Below, in pieces: positions 9,601-17,300 of a stretch of DNA of 34,437 bases. The first letter of the stretch is position 1; each line of letters begins with the position of its first letter. This DNA is from an uncultured Eubacterium sp. (lineage in GTDB: Bacteria; Bacillota; Clostridia; Lachnospirales; Lachnospiraceae), in NCBI GenBank assembly GCA_905236735.1, contig CAJOOU010000161.1, positions 1 to 34,437 of the forward strand, read 5' to 3'. Made by a program: the position numbers and the translations under genes. The notes under the pieces were generated by a model. The model was given only the letters and a program-made list of their open reading frames with translations, was not told the DNA's origin and did no database searches.

Positions 9601-11335
9601 CCAGAGCGATATAGTTGACAGGAATCTCCTCGGAAGCCTTCTTGAAACGCTGGACACCTGCCTGACAGAGACTACAGCAACTGATGATGTGCAGTATGAG
9701 ACAATAACTACTCCGGGCACATATACAAAGCAGACAGCATTTGATGAAGTAACGGCCATTTGCGAAGCAGCGGCAGAGGTATACGAAGATACCGAGAGCC
9801 TGCAGAGCGATATAGATATTGAAGTGCTCAAGGTAAGGGCAGCAATTAAACAGTATCAGCAAAATACAAGGACAATAGAGGATGACCTTATCAGCGTGGA
9901 TGGCTCTACAATTACCGTGACGATACCGGAAGGCAAGAGTTTTGACTACATTATCTACTGCGTTGAGGACTATACGGATGTAGAGACCGGATACAAACCG
10001 CCACTTGCAACAATATGGAAAGACTGGACAGGCATTTGCTCATGTGATTACTACAGGATAGAAAACCTTGATTCGAACAATCAGTATAAATTAACAAATG
10101 TTCCTGACGGAGTATATTCATTCCAGATTAAGGTTGACGGAAAGATTTACTACAGAAATCCGATAGTAAGTGCTCAGACGGGCAACAAGGTTGCAGTAGC
10201 CAAGCCTTATCTTACCAGCGGAGACAGGACAGGCACAGGATATGTAGGCGATGCATACAGGCTTCTGCAGCAGGTTGTAACATATACGGATGCCAAGAGA
10301 ACAGGCGCTACTCCATATATAAGCGATGCGCTTTATGAGCAGCTCGAATCCAAGATGGATGAGGCCATAGAACTCGGCAATTCGATTACAGAAGAAGATG
10401 AGAGCAGGGCGGCAGAGCTTGTGGACGAGGCAGCGGAGCTTCGGACTCTCATAAGAAAAGCAGAAAATGCAAAGGTATACTCGCTTGAAGCAAACGAAAC
10501 AACCATAACCTGTGAGGATGCTTCCAAAGGAAGTTTCAGCAGCCTTAACTCAAACGGACAGCTTACACAGATGATAGTGGCAAAGGGAGAGCACAGCACC
10601 TGGAGTTCATTTGCAAAGATGCCTTATTCGCAGGTACATCTCGAGCAGAACTCAAATAACACTGTAGGCGGCGAGTTTGAAGTATCCGGAGACGGAGTAT
10701 ACACGGCATATCTGAAATACAGAAACGGCACATATGAGTTTAAGACATTTACGGAAAGCGGATTTGCAGCATATCCGTTTACGGCGGCAAGAGTCGGAAA
10801 CGAACTTGTGATAACCATACCGGAAGAATGCGCAGGAAGCGTAGAGAATGTTTCATATGTAGGCTTTGTTTCAACCAAATATGACGAGACAAATTATATA
10901 GACATAACACAAAGCGCAGAAAACGGAGAGGAAAACAGCAAGGTTTATACGGCGCAGCTCCTTGGTATAACAGACCATACGGTATATGTAAAGATGGGAG
11001 AAGATGAATACCTGATAACCGTTCCTCTCGGGAATGTACCTCTCGTAAAGATTTATTCTTACAGCGAAAGCGGAGAAGCGTTGATAGGCGTTTTGACACA
11101 GGATAAGACCTGCGAGTGGACCGCATATGCACTGGACAACTGTAATACCTGGGATGATATGCTAAGAGCAGAAAGCGGTGTAAGATACATTTCACAAAAT
11201 GAACTGGTACACATCACCGGAAGCGGTGAGGGAGACGCAATAACATTCTATTTCAAAGGAAAGAATTCGAATCCGAACTACATAACCCAGATATCGGGAG
11301 TCGGAATCGTATCGGCAACTGAAATAACGGAATGA
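3632..11335 (+). CDS. Giant exported repeat protein 1 (GLUG, InlB-type and GWYT modules)
   Basis: A 2567-aa exported protein. A GGAGG ribosome binding site precedes the ATG. Domains in order: positively charged N-terminus and hydrophobic segment (9-31; signal peptide or anchor); a beta domain ending in RDHFCKFCL with Cys160 and Cys163; GLUG-like repeats (about 235-370); three InlB B-type (Listeria-Bacteroides) repeats with FLGWY, FAGWY and FEGWY near 496, 579 and 669; then nine modules each ending in a GWYT-like strand (near 804, 921, 1365, 1504, 1656, 1774, 1893, 2158, 2354). Modules 2 and 3 are separated by a roughly 200-residue domain beginning SGYYGNSASG. Two helical FIVAR-like stretches lie near 1993-2085 and 2187-2283. 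The C-terminus has no LPXTG, SLH or membrane helix. The next gene is a colinear paralogue. Likely role: a surface stalk or adhesin; function not proven. Confidence 0.9.
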   Translation: MKTKLLKTGKLTVVMAVLVVALMAMAYLAFMASFTNNKYTSNETGISVAELAEGTLPKTSMLRVQDRTQVTDSDVFTSIAALESVDTDVLKAKVYDISLVDGNGNEMQPDGPVLVSIEVPEGFNPDALALYYIEDGIEAMEQVDIEVSEGVITFERDHFCKFCLMSTANALEDKGKDNGSANLSWYVNNADADTYYITTGADLRGLALVSKGSVKFDSATGMVKSDGDNTAPQTNFSGKTIILLNDVTMSDTEWEGIGSSAYPFAGAFDGNGYVIYSLSGEGLFGYISAGGTVKNLGVENADILTSNSSVGVIAGVNRGSVCNSYVYNSTITPTFGGYVGGAIGSLNATGTVKNVYTADINITRAADTSGVVADGYSEESCIKIYTTYGESQAQIITAEELRSLSATLNENIESLGDGAYSQWQLSSGGLHPVFMTHGESSYAVIHAATVINGEASSEEAFISADEENYETEIYYDMYNGYAGIEFTAKPSDENYTFLGWYDNEEGRGEAVTKSEKLSIDSYPGEDKHYYAVYQGGPFILTLTTDGHGVAYGGENAESEIRVTRGSSVTVYADGNTGWAFAGWYKVDEETGEITGEALSTDRSFTCAYTVAPEGNMTLRAVFEEGLSIRLDFVDGQDSSYGNLFHIGGNAILLGEAFEVDATANAGYAFEGWYLDAEGTNLLSNDANYSKTISNHSELELTIYAKFKEADSPYAETTGADGIVMIKDPTQLATRVIYQYSGSVPYNWLGWTKFWRNGQGIDANGNAKSTWETGYNAEAYAWNGSSGYKSLSKDITSTGIILEYPGYYSFIIYDASGNIMNFQCIEVTEDDFSTETVFPSISKKYSTITFHDTQDNANEVYYQLTSTNTSAVSCPKVYESWAGFVKNGQETDVLPVNGSNGYKTLKAVDYSFDGLSIKVTTAGWYTFFYKFGVNQTKAVYILITQEDIEDGKGGVPSVKANYTMGTAAYAVISVKTPPVDDATKYAVKFTNKTTGASTIVDMYGTYQSTGKNYIVYSKSLSAGTKYLIQSLAYVNGEYIENGESYTFTTADATVASNVSGYYGNSASGICYTNNANGKLNMYGANGIRTTYGTGGWNLYRNSDSSTASLSESESVQIIPTLSIIKGTSGTEYVKLTYLLRNNTNATVNDYSIAIGADTQIGSLDSAPIERTDYGLQMSDNSGNVMALIANAESTVDGLYGKSTTATSMWFGRYSGHTSASNRYVNITSPVSGVDSAMIVAWAGMTLAPGEVKECSVIMGVVGSGVLVNQATIPEVSSTDGNFEIASNNTATAENIFTSVYYAYVSEDQDAAECPFTYNTTANNLNTLKAQGLQYKGVNGSTGIGEISGELIEEGTGQNNLVDYEEPGWYTFVFNYTSYVYTDATSKQIQSSERKCIAVNVKITDEDLYGHPQVRKSSNKLLALSNGANAISVVYQLSSLAVDEDFPYLYTDWGEYVKNGRGLNDTQNSEKYINANTSSGYQGTGFTDIVDGQSVVADRRTFTITTPGWYTVILKYIDDNGKTKSVYKYIKFTESDLAGISPDIEKTYSTITFKDNESKLKSAYYQLTSLDNINETAFLRAYAYGEGTNYTTVGQRLYKNSNYLTDLEVFKRIGLYASAEDYANGNMSNALMGINGEEGYTYFKTAPMDGASIRLDTPGWYTFILNYGDGYQAIKYAYISEADTQHVPLATVDPETGILTIDANGHTVSEAYVQWTCAYTDGDDAIPAASKFSTWHRYYTHGQSVTANDFNKEDGYKAVKIGTDTNSTGQLALYYSGWYTCFIRYEGGVQIQYVCLEADGDMPEIVQAVGDEEVNGTDNRYMLTYTDGMTGANIAKYAYGYIGNTQEAVENALAGKEGIYSWYGMTRACTGDITVVTEPVTPGVNGRTFNIVADKAGYYAVMVSDIYYGNHYYIASITNDVPLREESDEHVPNLYVEGNKVVSIGGDGAVYMKASSDETYTKGSELIITTGGNGTVDVIDSAGRNYRVAYVAQSDIVDRNLLGSLLETLDTCLTETTATDDVQYETITTPGTYTKQTAFDEVTAICEAAAEVYEDTESLQSDIDIEVLKVRAAIKQYQQNTRTIEDDLISVDGSTITVTIPEGKSFDYIIYCVEDYTDVETGYKPPLATIWKDWTGICSCDYYRIENLDSNNQYKLTNVPDGVYSFQIKVDGKIYYRNPIVSAQTGNKVAVAKPYLTSGDRTGTGYVGDAYRLLQQVVTYTDAKRTGATPYISDALYEQLESKMDEAIELGNSITEEDESRAAELVDEAAELRTLIRKAENAKVYSLEANETTITCEDASKGSFSSLNSNGQLTQMIVAKGEHSTWSSFAKMPYSQVHLEQNSNNTVGGEFEVSGDGVYTAYLKYRNGTYEFKTFTESGFAAYPFTAARVGNELVITIPEECAGSVENVSYVGFVSTKYDETNYIDITQSAENGEENSKVYTAQLLGITDHTVYVKMGEDEYLITVPLGNVPLVKIYSYSESGEALIGVLTQDKTCEWTAYALDNCNTWDDMLRAESGVRYISQNELVHITGSGEGDAITFYFKGKNSNPNYITQISGVGIVSATEITE
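5800..10770 (+). repeat. Array of nine GWYT-type protein modules in giant protein 1
   Basis: A diverged module recurs: a strand such as YYQLTS, a Trp-containing segment with NGxG, a NGxxGYK motif, then a (P/A)GWYTF strand and a short hairpin. The GWYT-like motifs start near 6041, 6392, 7724, 8143, 8598, 8951, 9310, 10105 and 10691. Most intervals are 350-450 nt; the larger gaps hold an inserted domain (6500-7440) and helical segments (about 9610-9880 and 10190-10480). The repeats are conserved at protein level, not as DNA, so the array is old. Confidence 0.75.
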
Positions 11336-11339
11336 TAAG

Positions 11340-11377
11340 TATACAAAATCAGAAAGTATGAAAAGGAGGTTTGTATA
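11340..11377 (+). promoter_or_regulatory. Weak hairpin presenting the ribosome binding site of giant protein 2
   Basis: TATACAAA (11340-11347) can pair with TTTGTATA (11370-11377), leaving AAAAGGAGG in an open 22-nt loop. The stem is only 8 A/T-rich base pairs, so it may be marginal. The ribosome binding site itself is a near-perfect anti-Shine-Dalgarno match 7 nt before ATG 11377, which suggests strong translation of the second giant protein. Confidence 0.35.
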
Positions 11378-14300
11378 TGCGAAAGAGAATCAGTGGAATA
11401 CCAAAAAGTTACAAAATTCTCGCTGTAATCCTCGCACTTGCTTTCGTTCTTGCAAACATCACTAACATTACAAATGCCGGTGATGAAGAGGAAGACACCA
11501 CTGCCATGGAAGTTATCCAGGAAGTGGGAGAAGAAGGCGAAATCGCGGAAGAGCAGCCACAGGAGGAAACAGAGGAGGCAGCCGTAGAGACTGCTGAGGA
11601 GACTTCTGTAAAGACAACCACAGAGACTATCGAGAACAAGAGATTTGATGTTTCGGTAGAAGAAGAGTCTGTAGGCGCACTCGGAGATGCAACAAAGGTT
11701 ACAGTCGAGGATGTTACGAATGATGTGGATGAAACCAAGATAGAGCAGGTGCTCTCTGATGCAGATATGGATGCAGACGAGGCGGTAACCCAGACTCTGG
11801 ATATTACCCTTGTTACATCTTCGGGCGAAGAGACGCAGCCGGCTTCGGATGTTACGGTTTCCATCCCGGTACCTGATGATATGGATGCATCTACCGTAAA
11901 GGTATATAATCTTGACGACGGTAACAAGCCTGTGGAAGTAGATGCTGTTGTATCAAACGGATATGTACAGTTTACAAGAGACCATTTCTGTAATTTCTGC
12001 CTTGTTGCGCTTGGCGTTAACCACGGCGAAGATGTAAGAGAGATTTCCGATGCATCTGTTTACTGGTATGCAAAGGATACCACGGCAAGTACATTCTACA
12101 TCTCAAATGGTGCAGAACTCAGAGGTCTTTCACTTCTTACCAGAGGTAAGGTAGTATACGACGCTACAACAGGTGTGGTATATGATACGCAGGAAGCAGG
12201 CGAACATCAGCAGGAGACAAACGGAGCCTTAAACTTCAGCGGCAAGACAATAGTACTTTCATGTGACATAACAATGTCTTCTTCAATGGAGTTTGACGGA
12301 CTTGGCACACAAAGCACACCGTTTGCAGGTACATTCGACGGTAACGGGTATGTTATCAAGAATCTTCACCTTGCGCCTTCGTCAGGATATGTTGGAATGT
12401 TTGCATATGCAAACGGAGCTGTTATAAAGAACTTGGGCCTTGTAGGTGCTACATACAGCAGCTCACAGTATTGTGACGGTGCAGCCATACTTGTTGGTAA
12501 GGGTACTAATGTTACAATCCTTAACTCATATTTATACAACCCGACCATAACAATGAAATCAGATGAATCATCATTTTATGTTGGTGCAATTGCTGCAAAT
12601 GCGACAGGTACGGTAAAGAACTGTTATGTGGCAGGCGTAAGCAAGAATATAGGATATACTGATACAACAATGACAAATGCGAATGCGGTATATACGGCGT
12701 TCGGAAGCGATACCACCTGTGACAACTGCTACAGTGACAGCGCTTCTAAGACAACTCTTACATTCAATGCAAGCGGAGACAACACCGGCAGCAGCAACGA
12801 TTCGGTTGTGGGCGTCACAGTAGTATCGGCAGCTCAGGTATCTTCAAGTGCTGCAGCAGGATCTGATACTCCGGGTGTGGCAGCCCTCCTTAATGCGGGC
12901 GCAGTATCAAACGGCACCGTAGAGGTAGGTCATACAATCTATGCGCTTTCAGGCGGAAGACCGATAATCCAGGCAGGCGTTACCGAGGTAACTTCCGGAA
13001 CTCTCAATGTAAAGGTAGTAAGCAACGGCGTTATAAGCACAAAAGCAGGATATCTTTATACAAAGAACCTTGAAAGTGATTCATACAGCACACCGTCTAC
13101 ATCCATTGCAACAATAATGGTGGCAGACTATGGCAATATCTTTATTAAACAGGCAGCAAATACAGACTACACCTTCGTGGGCTGGTATCTTGATAAAGAA
13201 GGAACGCAGCAGTATACTCCGGCCGAGGGTTCATACAACAGTGATGAGATTCAGATTGAGCAGAGCTCAGAGAATGTTACTGTTTATGCGGTATATACAG
13301 GCGGACCGGCGAGCGTAAGTGTTTATGCCGTAGATAACGGAGCTGACGGACAGGGTCAGGCATATGATGCAGCAGAACTTGTTATTGTTGATTCTGAAAA
13401 GAATTCCAAGGGTACAAGTGCAGAAGGCGATATGAATTCGACAGTAACCGTGGCAGTAGCAGCTCCTACAGATCTTGGTTCAAACGGTAAGCAGTTCCTT
13501 GGATGGTATATATCATCCGATTCGGATAATACAACTACGGTAGATTTCGATACAGATACCTTCCTTGGTGATGACAAGGCTCCTATCACATATACCGAAG
13601 ACGGTGAGACAAAAACTGCATATTATGCAACAACCCTCAAACTTACAGGCAGAAATATGGTTGTTAAGGCAGTATTTGCAAATTCGGTACAGATACAGCT
13701 TATGTATGGTACATACTATGAGAGCGACAGTGCAGATACGGGAACTATGTGTGATGCTTCAATGGGTATTACACAGATAACTCCGGGTGGAGTTGTTGTA
13801 GAGCAGAACGGACAGGTTCTCGGCTCACAGGCATATGTAGCCCTCGGCGGAACCTATACGGTTACGGCCAAGTCAAAGGCAGGATACAGCTTCGCAGGCT
13901 TCTACAGCAATGCAAGCTGCCGTCCTCAGTATCTCATAACAACCGACCAGTCATATACAACAACATTAAGCGATACATCAGATACAATACTGGTTAAGAT
14001 TTATGTGGCATATGTGCCTACCTCAACAGCAACTATAACTCATGACGGAAATACTATTACCATTAACGATGACGGACAGATTCTTCAGAAGGTGGTATGG
14101 CAGTACTCAGGTACATGCAAGTTCGCATACTCTTCATGGAACAGCTATGTACAGAACGGACTTGGAAAATATACAAACGCAAACAATATAAAGAGTGCTT
14201 CAGTTGTTAATGTAGGCGGCTACAGAAGTGACTACAGCGCGAACAAGAATGCATTTGAGTGGAACGGCAGCAACGGATACTTTATGATTTTCAACAGTGA

Positions 14301-17300
14301 TACAACCGGTATGAACTCACCTATTTCTGGCAAGCAGATTACCGTAATGTATCCGGGACATTATACCTTCCTTCTTACACCAAAGAACGGCGTAATGTAT
14401 TCTGTAGATGTTGAAATTACCGCAGACGAGATGGGTACACTTACAGGTGAGCCGGATGTTTCCAAAAACGGGGCAACTCTTACGGTAAACGGAAACGGAA
14501 ATACTATCGTTCAGGCATTCTACCAGCTTACAACAACAGACCTTACAGGCGATGAGCCGTCTGTAGCAACAAGCTGGTACAGATACACGGTAAACGGTCA
14601 GCAGACAGTATACGATTCATCGTTTGACAGACAGTTTGACCTCAGAACATACAACGGTGCAAACGGATATATCAATCTCGGAGCAAATTGCGACGGCATA
14701 CAGATTCAGGCCAACAGATTCGGCTACTATACATTCTGGATCAAGTACGGCGAGGAAGGCAATATTGTTCAGAGAGTAGTAAGAGTTGGCAATGTGGCCG
14801 GCGAAGACGAGGAAGAGTTTGACGAAGAGGAAGTAGGAGACGCAATTATCTCTGTTCTTCAGAAAACATCCTATGCAAACACATCATGGGTATATGCAAA
14901 GGTTAAATTCGTAGCTCAGGACGGCGCACAAAAATACGGCGTCAAGTTCAATGATACACTGGTTGAAATGAACGGCGGCGCATACGGCGGATACTACTAC
15001 ATAGAAACCAAAGCTCTTACAGCAGCTACCGATTATACAATGATACCTGTATATTACAACGGGTCCGACTGGGTAGAGTTTGGTAATGCAAAGTCACTTA
15101 CTACACCGAATGCAACAGTTCAGTCAAACTACGGCTCAGGCTACTATGGCAACACTGCATCAGGCGTTGCATTTAAGACAATGGTAAACGGCAGTGACCA
15201 GAAGAACGAAGCTGTAGGTAAGACATCATCAGGTTCAAACGTAAAAACAACTTATGCCAACCAGGGCTGGCATCTTTCAACATCAGGAGCATCAACAGTA
15301 ACAGTCAGCGCATCCGCAGGCCTTAAGACAGGTACATCCGGAACGGAATACGCTAAATATACATATGTACTTCATAACAACTCAGACCAGGCGGTATCCG
15401 GATACAAACTCGGACTTTGGACAGATGTTCAAATAGGTGATAACGATTACGCTCCTATAAGCGCAATGAATTACGGCTTCATGATGGAGGATACACATAC
15501 ATCATGCTCGACGGCAGGACTTGGATTTGCCCTTGTTGCAAATTCGGATGTATATCCTGACGGACTTACGGGTTCAACAACCTGCACCTCATACTGGTAC
15601 GGCAGATACTACCAAGCATCAAACAACGTATTTAACAGCACATCAACACAGTATCTTACAGGACTTGATTCGGGTGCTGCAATCTCATGGCAGAATATTA
15701 CGATTCCTGCAGGTGATTGCTACGTAATCACAATTTACATGGGCGTAACCGATGCGGCAACACTCAGAAATACAGCATCTGTAAGTTATGACCCGGGCAT
15801 CAACCACACCCGTGATACGGCAGAAGTGCTTCCTAACGGCACAACAGGTTCATACAACACTATTGAAAAGGTTTACTATCAGCTCAGTTCAACAAATACC
15901 GGAGCTTCAACAAATCCGTATGTATTTGATGAATATATAACCAATGATGATGAGAACGGCAGAGCAGTACTTAACGAAACAAGTCTTCAGAACGGACTTG
16001 CATCATTTAAGGCAAATGGTGTGCAGTACAAGAGTGTAAACGGCACACAGGGCTATAGAACAATTTCGGGACCGTCGGTAAGCGGATTTGATTATCAGAA
16101 TGGTTCGGATGCATATTCTGCAGCTAATATAAACATTATAGAGACTGCAAATACAAACTGGACAAGTGGAGACAGCCAGGCGAACAAACTACAGTTTACA
16201 GAGGCAGGATGGTACACCTTCCTTATCCAGTACAAAGAATACTACTCAACAGGTGAGGAATCATCAGACGGACAGTCTCAGGTAACATGGCATTATGTTA
16301 CAAAACTTGCAGTTATAAATGTAAAAGTAACAGAAGATGATATAAGTGCTCAGCCTAGTGCTACAGCCATTGATAACACTATTGCAATCTTTAACAGCGG
16401 AGCAGAACTTACAAGCGTAAATTATCAGCTCACAAGCGTAGACCTTGATGCAGCAACAATACCGGTACTTTACAGTACATGGTACAGATACTGCCAGACA
16501 GGTAAGGGCTTTGATGCAGATGACAATCCGGTAGGCGACGCAGATGTTATAGCTAAGTTTACCGAGGCAAACGGTTCATCCGGAACACGCTCAACAGGCA
16601 GCGGACTTACAGGAACAGACGATCCTATATATGGTGTTAAGCAGATAGTACTTACCCAGCCGGGATGGTATACGGTAATACTTAATTACAATAATTCAGC
16701 AGGTACTGCTAAACAGGTAATTAAATATCTTTACTTCTCAGAAGAGAACATCAATTACGGTGTTCCGAGAATAAATAAGACCGGTAATAACATTACGGTA
16801 TCCAACTTTGGCGGAACAATCAGTCAGGTATTATACCAGCTGACAACATACGACGAGCAGTATATCGACGAAAACTATGACGACGGCGCAGCAGGATATC
16901 TTGCAGCAGGAACAGACTTTATAGAGGATTACGGATATGGCTCAGGAAGATACTATACAACAATAGGTCAGGACAAGTATCGTAAACAAAATTCTACGGG
17001 AGACTTTACAATCTTCTCCAGAATAGGTCTTTTCGAGACAGAGGAAGACTTTAATACTTACAATGCTGAAACCAATGATACAAGGTCGGCTCTCCTCTTA
17101 AAGACAAACGGCAGCGCAGGTTACAGAAGTGCACATCTTTCAACCGAAGATTCAAGTGCCAATATTACCGTAAGAACAGCAGGCTGGTACACATTAAGAA
17201 TTACCTACGGTACAGTAACAATTACAAGATATGTCCAGATTACAGAAGCTGATATCCAGGGCGCAAATGCACCTACGGCATCAATAAATGAGACAACAGG

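Noticed and set aside
11100..11335. LPXTG-type or SLH anchor at the C-terminus of giant protein 1 (and at 19900-20118 of protein 2)
   Set aside because: Reading both C-termini shows no LPXTG-like motif, no terminal hydrophobic helix with basic tail and no SLH repeat.
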